A DNA stretch of 64,000 nt, taken from Luscinia megarhynchos (taxonomy: Eukaryota; Chordata; Aves; Passeriformes; Turdidae). Made by a program: the position numbers and the translations under genes. The stretch is taken from assembly GCA_034336665.1 (NCBI GenBank), contig CM067592.1:28617819-28681818 (forward strand). Reading direction: 5' to 3'. The notes below the pieces were generated by a model. It searched no databases and had not been told where the DNA came from. It saw only the letters and a list, made by a program, of their open reading frames with translations. Of this stretch, positions 1-11,600 are shown one piece after another; within the stretch, counting starts at the first letter, position 1; each line of letters opens with the position of its first letter.

Positions 1-511
1 CTTCATTTCCTAATCAAATGATGTGCATCAATATTGTTTAAGTATTTTAAAAAAACAGCTAAATTTAGTATTAAGATGTAACAGCTGTGAAGTGAATCCC
101 AGAAAAGCTTAATATATTTCCAAGGAAATATTGTGAGTGAATTTAAAACCATATGATATCAGATTCGCATAAATATGGGTCAAAAATTATAACTCAGCCA
201 TTAAAACTCTAGGTATATGAAGAAGCAGTATCAGACATAAAAGCCATGGTATCAAAGCACTTCTATTATGAAGTGAAGAATCCCCTGCTTCATAGTGTAA
301 CGTATATATATATGTCCCATATTTTAACATATTTTAGGCAGTAGATACATGGAGATACAATACTTTTAATGTATCTTCAAACTATAGAACAAAACACTCC
401 CTTTTTGCGTGGGTATTTCATATGCAGAGCTGTATTAGAAATATTAACGTGACATTAAACAATAAATTCACTCTCAAAGATTTCTGTAACTCTCCTTTTG
501 GACATGAAGCT
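1..511. other. AT-rich stretch, nothing recognised
   Basis: No open frame of note, no repeat family I recognise and no RNA gene. A short TA run lies near 303-312. It reads as ordinary non-coding vertebrate DNA. Confidence 0.6.
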
Positions 512-662
512 TAACAACATTTAGTGCAAGGGACTGCACCTGGGTCATGGCAATCGCTGGTATCAATACAATCTGAGGCATGAATAAATCAAGGACTTAG
601 GGGTAATGGTTGATGAGAAGCTAAACATGACACAGCAATGCACTCTTGCAGCCTAGAAATAT
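512..662 (+). mobile_element. CR1 LINE fragment (ORF2 reverse transcriptase, C-terminal part)
   Basis: The plus strand translates, with one frame change, to two adjoining CR1 ORF2 signatures. The first is a CRLHLGHGN-like block near 522-555. The second, from 591, reads KDLGVMVDEKLNMTQQCTLA and is followed by a stop (tag) at 651. In CR1 these lie downstream of the RT catalytic core. The fragment is about 150 bp, truncated at both ends and non-functional. It ends where the LTR-like repeat to the right begins, so the LTR may have landed in or beside it. Confidence 0.8.
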
Positions 663-669
663 GTACTGA

Positions 670-1573
670 GCAGCTTGAAAAGCAGGGAAGAGTAGAGTGA
701 GAGCCGTGAGAGGAGCGACTCTGCAGACACCAAGGTAAGGAGAAGGAGGGGAGGAGGTGCTCCGGGTGCTGGAGCCCACATTCCCCTGCAGCCTGAGGTG
801 CAGCCCACGGCGAAGCAGCTGCGCTCCTGCCGCCCATGGAGGACCACAGGGATGTCGAGATCCCCCTGCAGTCCGTGGAGGAGACCTACGCTGGAGCAAG
901 TGGATGCCGGAAAGAGTGCTGTGAGCCCGTGGGAAGCCCACTCAGGAGCAGGCACCTGGCGGGGACCTGCAGACCTATGGAGGCATGAGTCCATGCTGGA
1001 GCAGGTTTTTTGGTAGGAACTGGGGCCCTCTGGGACCCACAGTGGAGCAGGCTGTGCCTGAAGGAGTGCAGGGTGACAAAACCTGACAGAGATCGGAGCA
1101 GTTTGTGGAGAACCGTTCCTCGTGGGACAGATTCACATTGAAGAAGTCTGTGCAGAACTGTCTCTCATGGTAAGGACACCAAACTGGAGCAGGGGAAGAA
1201 CCCCTCTTCCTGAGCAGCAGCAGAGACAATGTGATGAACTGACCATAATCCCCATTCCATGTCTCCCTGAGCTGGAGGAGGGGGAGGAAGGGCCTGAGAA
1301 AGACCAAGAAATGGGGGGAAGACGTTCTTAAGATTTATTTTACTTCTCACTCTCCTGCTCTGATTTTCTTAAATTCAATTTATCAAGTTTAATTAATACC
1401 CCAAGTTGAGTGTGGTTTGTCTGTGACATTATTTGGTCCATGACCTATCCATGTCCTTATCTCAATATGTGAGCTGGTCATTAGATTTCTTCTCCCTGTC
1501 CAGTTGCAAAGGAAAATGATACCATAGATTTGGTGGGTGCTGCATCTAGCCATGGTCAACCCACTCCACTCAC
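670..1573 (+). mobile_element. Avian ERV LTR-like repeat with degenerate internal tandem repeats
   Basis: This GC-richer block carries about eight degenerate copies of a roughly 40-60 bp unit built around a gctggagcag core, between about 770 and 1195. It is followed by an AT-rich segment and a 3' end (about 1457-1573) with the ttatctcaa...gtccag...ggtcaaccca arrangement I associate with avian ERV-L LTR U5 ends. The similarity to known avian LTRs is from memory, not from a search. The left boundary is uncertain and no target-site duplication was found. No internal retroviral genes flank it, so it is probably a solo LTR. The short open frames here on both strands are by-products of the GC-rich repeats. 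Confidence 0.6.
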
Positions 1574-2884
1574 TCTGCTTCCTGCTGTTTCACACCATTG
1601 TTCCTAATGATACTCCAGTTTCACTACTCCTTACTCAGGCCCAGAGAGGTAGCATGACTCCTGAAAATGATGTCAAGTACAAATTGGTAGTTGCTTTATG
1701 AATATAAAACTATGACTAGGAATTAGATTATGCTTTTCAAGTAAAAACTACATGTAGATAGGAGTTCACCTAAAAAATATCACATTCTCTCCCTCTTCTA
1801 CATCCTTAGTCTGGTTTAAGAAGGAGAGCCTGAGATGTGATATTTCCATATTTTTCTCATGTACCTGCTTGCTTTGATCTCTTTCGCAATGTTTAAGAGT
1901 TTTTCTTCCAGCTGCTCTCATTGTTCCATGAGATTCAGTGCTTATATCATATGAAAAAGATAAACACCAAGAACAATAATGAAAAAGTAGGGGAACTGAA
2001 AGGGGTGTGGCTCTAGACAGTGTTTTCAGTAGTGAAAGATATTTTAACTAGAATATTATTTTGTTATGAAATTGTACAATTATAGTAAATAATAACTGCC
2101 TACTTATGTCTTCTATCCAGTATTTTATAAAAATAGTACTAATTTTTAATGAATTATTTTAGAAGTTTCTCATATTTCTTCAAGCTTCTTCTATACATAC
2201 CATTTATATGAGAGGTACAATACAAAAAGTAATGTTTTGTAACAAAAACCAAAAGTAAGGTTTTGGTTTTTTTTTCTGGAAGGGAGTCAAAGGTTATAGT
2301 TAATACACAGGAATGGTTGCCCTTCTCACCCCATCACAGTCACTTCATATATCACTAGTGACTTTTTGCACATTTTTCTTGAAACGGAAAAATTCATGGT
2401 GTATGATTGATTTCCAATTCTTTCAGATGATACTGCGACAAATAAGCAGCTGGAGCAATTTAGTCTGAGGTGTCTGTTAAATATCACAAGATCTAACTTG
2501 TTAGAGTAGAGCATCAGCCCATTCCCACTCATCTAATACCTAAATTTATCTTCACACAGTTTGCATGAATAGTAAACAATATGACAGATATGTGCATTAG
2601 CAATTAATAAATGATGATTCTTCTCATTTTTAGTATCACAGCAAAGCAATATTGTGCTGGAATTTTCATTATTATTCATGCACTATATTCTTTACATTGG
2701 ATAAAGCAGAACTTGGTTTAAATTTCTAAGCAGACTTTGCTGGGAAGATTATGGTATAATAAAAGAATTATTCATTGTTTTCGATGTTTTGGAATGGCTT
2801 CTCATTTCTTAAGACATTGGGAATAACAGCATTTAAATTAATAAGTATTTAATTCTTTACAAGTAACATTGTAACAGTTTTTGC
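1574..2884. other. AT-rich stretch, nothing recognised
   Basis: No coding signal beyond a 68-codon chance frame, and no repeat family recognised. There is a short poly-T run near 2268-2276. Confidence 0.55.
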
Positions 2885-3083
2885 TCAAAAAATTGTGTGC
2901 AAGTTCTCCAGGATGAACAGAACAAGCGACCTGAGTCTCTCATCACAGGGATTCCTCTCAAGGTTCTTCTCCACCTTTGTTGCCCTCCTTTGGATGCTCT
3001 CTAATAGCTTAATGTCTTTCTTATATTGTGGTGAACAAAACTGCACACAATACTCAAGGTGAGGCCACACTAGTGGAGAGTAG
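2885..3083 (-). mobile_element. CR1 LINE fragment, minus strand (ORF2 C-terminal region)
   Basis: The minus strand encodes a 61-codon frame starting [19 protein letters not shown] and continuing through [11 protein letters not shown]. This is the conserved block near the C terminus of CR1 ORF2. It is cut off sharply near 3083, where a CR1 piece in the opposite orientation starts. No 3' tail is visible. It is a dead fragment. Confidence 0.85.
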
Positions 3084-3084
3084 T

Positions 3085-3580
3085 GTTTTTACCTAGACTT
3101 AAGTGAAGCCTTTGACACCATTTCCCACAGCTTTCTCCTGGAGACAATGGATGGACAATGGCCTGGATGGGCACAGTGTTTTACTGGGGAGGGCAAGCCC
3201 AAAGAGCAGTGGTTAATGGAATTACATCCATTTGGTAGGTCAGTCATAAGTGGTGCTCCCCAGGGCTCATTACTGGGGTCAGCCATGTTTATAACATTGC
3301 CAATGACCTGGATGAGGGATCAAGTTTCACCTCAGTTTGCAGACGCCAAACTGGGTGGAAGTGGTGATCTGCTAGAGGGTGAAAAGGCTCTGCAGAGGGA
3401 CCTGGACAGGCTGGATCAATGGGCCAAGGCCACTGGTTGTGCCAGGGGAGGTTTAGACTTGACAATATGAAGCACTTCTTTACCAAGAGGGCAATCAAAC
3501 CCTGAACAGGTTTCTAAAAGTAGTGGCCAGTGCTCCAAGCCTATTAATATTAAAGAGGTTTAACCTTAGTAATATGCTTT
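3085..3580 (+). mobile_element. CR1 LINE fragment, plus strand (RT palm to ORF2 C terminus, internally deleted)
   Basis: The plus strand reads LDLSEAFDTISHSFLLE, the palm-motif region of CR1 RT. Blocks matching GAPQGSLLG and FADAKLGGSGDLLEGEKALQRDL follow; the FADD box is degraded to FADA. The frame then jumps from QWAKATG directly to RGGLDL, KHFF and a C-terminal SKPINIKEV-like end, so roughly 150-200 residues of ORF2 are missing. Stops and frame changes show it is inactive. It abuts a minus-strand CR1 piece at about 3083. Confidence 0.85.
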
Positions 3581-3660
3581 AACTTCTAGGTAGCCCTGAA
3601 CTGCTGAAGTATTTGTATGAGATGATAATCATAGATTCCTTCTAAAACTGAAATTTCCTC

Positions 3661-3937
3661 TTTTCTTTTTCTTTTTCTTTTTCTCTTCTCTCTTCTCTTC
3701 TCTTCTCTTCTCTTCTCTTCTCTTCTCTTCTCTTCTCTTCTCTTCTCTTCTCTTCTCTTCTCTTCTCTTCTCTTCTCTTCTCTTCTCTTCTCTTCTCTTC
3801 TCTTCTCTTCTCTTCTCTTCTCTTCTCTTCTCTTCTCTTCTCTTCTCTTCTCTTCTCTTCTCTTCTCTTCTCTTCTCTTCTCTTCTCTTCTCTTCTCTTC
3901 TCTTCTCTTCTCTTCTCTTCTCTTCTCTTCTCTTCTC
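3661..3937. repeat. (CTCTT)n pentanucleotide microsatellite, about 49 copies
   Basis: A poly-pyrimidine start (ttttc repeats at 3661-3685) leads into an almost perfect CTCTT array from about 3690 to 3936. On the minus strand it gives a 134-codon frame made of RREEK repeats, because three pentamers equal five codons. That frame is an artefact. The strand is purely purine/pyrimidine asymmetric, so triplex formation and replication slippage are plausible, and the length in the assembly may not be exact. Confidence 0.97.
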
Positions 3938-4454
3938 CTCATTTCTTCTTTGCTAACAATTTTTAGAAAATACTTCATGCTTCTCGACACTGTTACTGGT
4001 ATAGTCTAGTTTATGTTTTTCATCTTTTGCTGTGATGCAGATATTAGACTGTCACTCAGTGACCACTTGCACATTTGATCTCATAGTATCTAACCCCTTC
4101 TATAACTTGGTTTCCAGAGTTCTTCTAACAATTTTAAGGTTTTGTTTATGCCTCAATTGCATTTTTCATGTATGTTATCTCCTGATTCAACTATCAATTG
4201 TTTATTGTCTTGTGCAGAAAATTACTACTGTTTGTTCTCCATGCTCACATTCTTAATTTTTGGGTAAATTTATTGAACATTTCAAAACAAAGAGTGGAAA
4301 TCTGTTTGAATAGGGTAATTCAGCTTTGTATCTTTACTACTCTCTGATTTTAATTTAAATATTTAATTACCTATGAAATTAACATATTATTGTCTACAAT
4401 GTGAAAAACTACTTGCTTGTTTTCACATGAAATTTCAATGTCGTTTTAATTTTG

Positions 4455-5110
4455 AGCACTGCCTCTTGACCTGTCATTAGGCACCACTGAGAACAGTTTG
4501 CTTCACTTCTTTTTTCAGCTCCTTATTGATGTGTGATGAAATTTGTCTGAGTCTTGACTTCACTGGACTAAACTCTCCAGTCTTTCTCAGCTTCTCTTCA
4601 TACATCATGTACTCCAGTATCTTACTTATCTTTTTGTCCCTTCACTGGACTTTTTCTATTATGTCCTGGGAGCCCAACACTAGAACACTTAGATCTGTCT
4701 TCCCAGGGCTGAAAATACGGGAAGAATCATCTGCCCTGAGCTGTAGGCAATGCTCTTTCTAATGCAGGGGTCTACTTTGTCCCACAATCGTGTTTCTGGC
4801 TTACGTTCAACTTAGTATTCACCAGTGCTTTCCCGTCCTTCTCCACAGAGCTGCTTACAGCTCATCAGCCCCTGACCTGAACTGATGCCCGCAGTTATTG
4901 TTGCTCAAGGGCAGGGTTTGGCCTTTACTCTTGAGTTGAACTTTAAAGGTTACTCTAAGACTATTTCTCCAGTCTGTCCAGTTGTCTCTGAATGATACAC
5001 CCATTTGGTTTATCAGCCACTCCTCCCATTTTGGTATTTTCTGCAAACTTGATGAAAGTACTCTGTCCCATAGGACAGATCATTAATGAAGATGTTAAAC
5101 ATCCATCTAT
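4455..5110 (-). mobile_element. CR1 LINE fragment, minus strand (old, 3' half of ORF2)
   Basis: Read on the plus strand, this stretch follows the reverse complement of CR1 ORF2 for about 650 bp. Landmarks are aggcaccactgagaacag (4480), ctgggagcccaacactaga (4667), the tttcccgtccttctc / agagctgctt block (4829-4856) and the terminal gacagatcattaatgaagat block (5073). Divergence is high, with many indels, so this is an old insertion. No frame survives beyond 63-78 codons. Confidence 0.85.
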
Positions 5111-8100
5111 TTGGTAAAAGGGGGGATTATCTCAAAACACAAGGGGTGGGAAGTCTGTTTGTGTAGAGCATTTTAAGATTAATGTGTTTACTTGATGTGT
5201 TTTACTTGGTTCGGATGTTAGAGTGCACATCTAGAATAATATCTTTGCTGTAAATTCAGGATGGTTAATCATCTGATAGTGCACATGCAAAAATTGTGTC
5301 ATACCTCAAACAGTACTATTCTGAGTAGTGTTCTGATGGCTAATAGATTAATTAATGTCTTTATTACTTAGTATGAATAAATATACTCCTGAAAGAGACA
5401 CTCAAATGGAAGCAGATGTTTTTCCCAAAACATATAGTATCATGGAAAAATATTAAAAACTACAGTTAGGATAATAAATACAGTGTTTTATTACTCAAAC
5501 AGGATACACTAATTAATTATATCCCAGTAAAATCGTCTTTTAAGGTTGCAGAAATTACTATAATATAGCAGAAGCAAGAATATTTTGAAAAGCTAAACAT
5601 AGAATAAAGCAAGAAATACAAATGTGAAAACTGGTAAGCAAACTTCACACTCCTCACTAAGTTTAAAAGCATTTTAATTTATACTAATTTGTCCTTTTAG
5701 GTGTTAAATGCCTAAACATTATCTTTTCCCTCTCTCCATATTTCTGGAGTGAAATAGGATCAGAATTGTCCAAAAGCACAAATACTTGTTCTGGAAATAT
5801 TTCCAAGAAAGATGACCACAAAAGTACTGTGAATCTTACAAATGGATTGTTTTTGTTTTTTCATTTGAACTTGCCTTTCCTATTTTGCCAGCTAAAGTTT
5901 TCTTACTAGACACAGAAAATTAAGCTAAGTTTTACCCACCACCCAAGATCATATTACATTTTTTTTAGTTATGGGCTGAGTTTCCCATATTGTGGTATTG
6001 ACTTATTTGCTCAATTTATTTTTATATTTATTATATACATTATTAATTATAATATATATAATATATAATATATAATATATAATATATTATATATTATATA
6101 TTATATATTATATATTATATATTATAGGCTTTTAATTATATATTAATAGTAAATATGATTAACTATGGCAGACTTTTTATTCTACTGAAAATAAAAGAAA
6201 ACTTGTTTCTGTTCTACTACTATAATAGGGAAGAAATATAATCACACCCTCTATCTTTAATTTATCATTTTAATACCACCATATGAAGTACATGGATCCT
6301 TAACATGCAAGGGCAGTCTTCTAAATATAGAGAAATTAAAACTATTTTCTTCACAATGGCACTGTCAGAACCTGAACTCAGGCCCCTGGGAATGAGGCAG
6401 AACCTATGCCAACCATCTTTTATATACGTGATCTGAAAGAAAGCAGAAGGAAAAGAGCATCTCTTAGAAAAAGATTTGGAAGCTGTCATCCTGAATGATG
6501 AATCACAATACTTTTAGGAGAGAAAAATCTCTCCCACCATCAGCTTGGCAGTGATGCTGAAAGAAACCTAGCCTGATATCAATCTTTAATGTGTAACTCC
6601 TACATGAAATTCCCCTCTCAATAATTTCAGTGGAAATTAGTAACCTCCAGGAGCATCAGGTTTAGGGCTTTTTTGGGTCACCAGATCTCCCTCATTTTTC
6701 TGCATACATGTGTTGGAGTGCACTTGTATTCTTGTTTTGATTTGAGGAGGCACACTATGCTTTGGCAAGATGACATCTCATTAAAAATAAGAAATACTTC
6801 ACTCCTCAGTAGTCTGATAACTTCTCTGTCATTTCACAGCTCTTCCTCTGTGCTCTATATGCTGATTATGCTGTTCCAAAATGACTGTCAACAGGGGAAA
6901 GGAGTAAGTATTTTGGGATTTGAGCTACCAGCCTTTCTGTTTGAACTTAAATCTGTTGGCAAGGCAACTAGAGAAAAGTTGGAAATTATTTTTTAAGGAA
7001 AACAATGATAAGATGGTGGCATATATTTTAATCACATTCATTTCTTTGTATCATGGTGAAAATGCAAAACTAATCTCTGTTAAAATAACCTTTCTCATGA
7101 TGCAAAGCAGCAAAATTCTACAGCTCAAATGTCCCCATAATTATTTTTGAGCCTTTCCTGCTGTGAGAAGCAGCTTCCCTAAGTCCTTGGCCTGGAGGTC
7201 TGTCAGCAGCTGTTCACAGCCTACAAATCAGAAAGTTGAAAAGATGGCAACATTTATACTGTTGGCCAATTGGTCCACGAGGGGGAAATTCCCTTAGAAA
7301 GAGGGAGCATTTTCTTCTTTTCTCTATGTTTCACTTTTTAATTCAAGATTTTTTTCTGTGGCTTGTAAACACTCACACTAATTCCTCTAGTTCACTGTCA
7401 ACTGTTAAATCACGGATATGCTGATGGTTTGTTGTGCACACATCTCAGTTTCTATCTCAAAAACAAGAAGTGCTAATTTGAAATGAAGAAATAACATTTT
7501 TCAGCTAAAAAGCTAAGCATTTTGTTTTTATATTTTACGAGTTCTTATGTTTAGATATGCAACTTGTTTTCCATCTCTATTTGTAGTCTCATTCTTAGCA
7601 CTTCTTACTCCAGTTTTGCTCAAGAAACACAATGTAGGTGGTTAGACTAATGTGTCCCCTTTTTCTCTTGGATTTCACAAAATTCAGGAAAAATTTTGCA
7701 CTTTATTCTTGCATATATCATCCCAGATACTGATAGTTTCCACATCCCTGAAGGAAATGGCTTTTGTTTGAGTCTGAAAATACTGAAATTATCTTTGTAA
7801 AGATTGCTGTAAACTCATGGACACATTTGGAGATTAAAATAACATCTTTCACTTGCACAAAGAAGCTGAAGGGGAATAAATAAAGGACACAGGCCATATT
7901 CTTGGAAGTAAATTTGTTATCTGATAATGGAAAAGGAAATTACTTATGATATCAATATTTAAGATTATCTCATTTTGACTACTGTCAAGGCAAAAAGACT
8001 GAAGAATAATATGCATTAGCACAAATAATACAAAATCAGCCAATGGTGGACAGGGAAAAAAACCCAAAACAATACTTTTTCCTTTTCTAGGAAATACTCT

Positions 8101-8689
8101 CAGCTGTCTTGGAAGTTTGACTTCTTGCTTAGAGGTTTTTCTAATATTTCTGCCATTGTCACAGCTTTCTAACTTTTCTCACCAAATTAAATTACAGGGG
8201 TCCTCCTAGTAGTAGTAACATGGGAAAATTTAGAAACATGATGAGTAACTTCACTGGCATAATTATTAAAAATGAAGGATTTTCTTAATTTAATTTCACT
8301 CATCAGTTAAGACAGAGATATAAATTACATGTATCTACCTTCATGTTTCATTAAATTTAAATTACCAAGCAGCCAGTCTGGCTGTTATTTTTGGGATAAA
8401 TGTTTTGAACATTTTGTGCTTTTATTTTTCAAGATGTTTGTCATGACGTTCCATAATATCCTTATAGTTACATTGGTGAAATATGGATTGGAAGGGGAAA
8501 TTAGAAGGATAGTTGGAAGATTAACAGGCCAAAAATCATTGTGATGAGCCCAACTGTAGACCAGTTAGTAGTGCTGTGTCTGAAGGTTTGATTCTAAAAG
8601 CAAATACTGCTTGATGTCTTCATCAGCTACATGAATCACAGTGCAGTTTCAGCAATTCTAAGGTGACAGAGTGAGTATTTAATGTGTGG
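5111..8689. other. AT-rich unique stretch with one AT palindrome
   Basis: No gene or recognised transposon. Open frames are at most 107 codons, lack any family signature and overlap each other in different frames, as expected in AT-rich DNA. The only structured element is the AT palindrome listed separately. Confidence 0.5.
6045..6125. repeat. AT palindrome built of heptamers (ATATATA then ATATATT)
   Basis: Heptamers ATATATA on the left switch to ATATATT on the right at about 6084/6085. The two arms are therefore reverse complements. I checked base pairing outward from the centre and it holds from about 6054 to 6115, roughly 31 bp per arm with no loop. Such sequences can extrude as cruciforms and are prone to deletion or break repair. 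Confidence 0.9.
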
Positions 8690-8848
8690 ACATATTCATG
8701 CTAATCAGAAGCAGAAGGAAGGCTAGAGATGCAAGGAGAGAGGAGCTTCATCCAAAGTGAACACAAAATCTGTACCCTGGGCTGGACAAAGACCGCAGTA
8801 GAACTCAGACTGTCTGTTTCTTCCAGTGTTGCGACCTTCAATTGGAAG

Positions 8849-8855
8849 TATAAAA
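8849..8855 (+). promoter_or_regulatory. TATA box of the LTR (putative)
   Basis: The sequence TATAAAA lies upstream of the AATAAA signal within the same LTR-like repeat, consistent with the U3 promoter of a retroviral LTR. Chance occurrence is possible in AT-rich DNA. Confidence 0.4.
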
Positions 8856-9114
8856 GACAATATAACAGGTGACCCAAATTCCCTTACAGCCATCCCAAGG
8901 CCCTGCTGTTCTCTTGGGCCATCCTCAGATTATGAGGGGCCACTTCATTGCCCCCTACATGGAAAATCACTAATAGGAAGAAGTTTGGGGGCCATACCAG
9001 GCTAGTAAGTTTCCTGGTGAGTTTTTAGCCCAGGCCCCAGGAAGGGAGCATAGCTCTCTGTTGGTTGGGACCAGTGGGACTGCTTTGCTTGTACACGCAG
9101 TTTTTTCTTTACAT

Positions 9115-9120
9115 AATAAA
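9115..9120 (+). promoter_or_regulatory. Polyadenylation signal AATAAA of the LTR (putative)
   Basis: AATAAA sits just before the U5-like end of the LTR, where the R-region polyadenylation signal is expected. Confidence 0.5.
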
Positions 9121-9589
9121 CTGTCTTTACCTCAATCCACATGCTTTCTCACTTTTACCCTTTCAATTGCCTTCTCTATCCCTCTGTGGGTGAGTGAGCA
9201 AGTAGCTGTGTGGGGCTTAGCTGCCAACAGTGCTTAATCTGCAGCAGCATATAAATTTTTATGGTTCTATGATTAACATGGCTTTTGCACTTTTAGGCTG
9301 TATCATTTTATGAAATTAGAGATTTTTGAACATATGACAAGTCGATTTTTCTTTAATTTAAACCAAAAAGTAAATTTAATGTGATTTATAGGCTTTTAAA
9401 ACTCTGAACTGTAATTTTTATCTCACAGTCTCTACCTTTTCACATTTGGAAACTTGTGTATGTTTCTAATGTTCTGCTAAAGTTTCTGCCCTAAAGTTTC
9501 CATTTGTAAAATGTGCCCAATACTTCAAATAAACTCAGTTATCATATATTACCATTAAGTTCATTCTCAGATACTCATAGGATAATTCA

Positions 9590-11600
9590 GGTTGATGGGT
9601 ACCTGGAGATGTTTCCAGCCCCAGCCTGTGCCTCTGCACAGAGTAGGCTCAGATGTGAAGTCACATTAGATTTTTTTCAAGACTTCACCCAGTCACGGCA
9701 GGAACCCCCCCAAGCAAGACATGGCCCAAATTCCCTGAGCCTTGACTCCATGACTTACCGCTTATCTCCCTCTTAATTGTCTCATGTTTCAGCTTACTGC
9801 CTCTTGCTTACTGCCTCTTGCCCTCCTACTATGTACCACTGTGAAGAGCCCACCTATTTTGCTCCTTTCCTCTTTTTGGTGCTGGGGGTGCTGCTGGGTG
9901 TACCCAAAACCTTCCCTTCTCCCAGCAGAACACATCCTGGCACTGCAACCTTTCCTCACGGGAGATGGTCTGAGGCCCTTCTTGGTGGTTTCAGCTAATT
10001 TAATTCTGGCTCATCTAGGACCAGAACTGGACATCATATCTAGATATGGCAAAACAAGTGCTGGTTTTAGGGCTTTTTCTGTGTCTTAGCTGGACTTCAC
10101 AGATTTCACTTGTGACCTCTTCTAGCTATCCAGGTCCACAGGAGCCAGCCTGGCTTTCTAGTTTTCCCCTTGGTGTAATGAACAAACTTCAGAGAGTGCT
10201 CACTGCTGTCTCCTTCAGCTCACTGAGAGAGATGTTCTGTAGGAAAATGCCAGAACAGACCCTGTATTACTGCACTGGTTGCCAGCCTCCAGTAGACTAC
10301 TGCCCAGTTAAACATGATCCTGTGATCCCTACCATCCTACTTGTTATTTACTAGTAATTTTCACATCCCACCTCTAAATGCCTCATGTGGATACAGGAGC
10401 ATTGCACTGTCATAACCCTTGCTATATTTAAGGTAAATGCCATCTCTGTGCATAGATCCTGTAATTTTACTACCAGGTGCAGTCAGGCAAAATATCCATG
10501 TTTACTGCTTCCAATCTTTCTTCCTGAGACCTGAAAGGTGACCCCATGAGACTCACTCTATGATTTTTCTTGGCACCAAAGTGAAGCCAGCTTGTGTCTG
10601 TAGTTTCTGCAATTGCTCCTTTTAAAATTCATAGATGCACACAATATTTTATTTCCTGCAGTAGTTGAAGATTTCCTCCAGTGTCTTTGACTTGGGAACA
10701 ACTTTTGCTGTAGTTATTTCAAGAAGGTTTTGTCTTTGCTGCCCTGATGAGTGGTCTGAAGAGCACTCCTGGCACAGTATCGTGCTCAGTGGCCTATCCT
10801 CTGTCCTGAAACACAGTCTCTCATTCTGTCTTTTATAAATCCCAAAGATGAGCTTTAACACACCCAAACTGCTCTTTCACACACTGCAACATTGATAAGG
10901 TGTTGCAGCTGCACATGGAATTCTAGCCCATCCTATTTGCTTGGAAGCATTTGTCTTATGTGCATTTGAGGCAAGTCTCTCTTTGTCCTATTTCCTCACT
11001 CCTGAGGTCTCCCTTGATTCTGTCATCCTGCACTCTTCTCTCTGCAACTCATCTGGATTTTCCTCCTGAGCTGTTGGTCATAGTGTTCCTTCCTGGTGCC
11101 AGTAGTTTGAAGTACTTTCCACCAGTTCAGCCCCTTGACAATTGTGTTCTTAATGCATTTCATCAGGTGTATCTTGTCTCCCTTTGCAGTCCTGAAGTCT
11201 CAGCATAGGTTTTGTTGTGAAACCTGCACCCCTGCCACGAGCACCTGCCATGGAAGCAACTACTGACCCACAAGACTCATGCACTGCTCCCCAGACCCTT
11301 CCCCCCTCATCTGCAGAACAATGTGAACAACATCCCCTTTTACGTCCTGTAGCATAAATCCAGTTCTGCTTGCATCATCAGGTCCTGCTGATGTGCAGGA
11401 CCTCCCTGACCCCAGCAGAAAGTCCTTCCCAGAAGCAGAGCTGGGAGACTGCTGCACACACAGTTGCTCAGCAAGATGCACATGGCAGCCACACAGCAGG
11501 AGCTGTCTGGTGGAAACAGCTTCTTGTCTCTACATGAAGTGAAATCATGATGTATGCAGTACAGAGTCACTGCTGTTCACACAAAACACCTCCACTATGA
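9590..11600. other. Unidentified block, more GC-balanced than its surroundings
   Basis: About 2 kb with visibly more G and C than the flanks and many short overlapping frames (up to 102 codons) on both strands, none with a recognisable domain. A part near 10015-10060 (cagaactggacatc...agatatggc) resembles the reverse complement of a CR1 ORF2 block, so diverged CR1 on the minus strand is possible there. The remainder could be an old, heavily mutated retroelement. I could not assign it and do not see an intact gene. Confidence 0.3.

Larger units (their letters stand above)
8690..9250 (+). mobile_element. ERV LTR (probable solo LTR, ERV-L type 3' end)
   Basis: The 3' portion has the plan of an avian ERV-L LTR. 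A TATAAAA box lies at 8849-8855 and AATAAA at 9115-9120. A ttacctcaatccac block follows at about 9128, then a pyrimidine-rich segment and gggtgagtgagcaagtagct (about 9188), then ggggcttagctgccaa. The right boundary is placed near 9250; the left boundary is a guess. No retroviral internal sequence adjoins it. The TATA-to-polyA spacing of about 260 bp is long but acceptable for an LTR. Confidence 0.7.

Noticed and set aside
3586..3990. 134-codon minus-strand frame rich in RREEK repeats, resembling a charged coiled coil
   Set aside because: Direct translation of the CTCTT pentanucleotide array.
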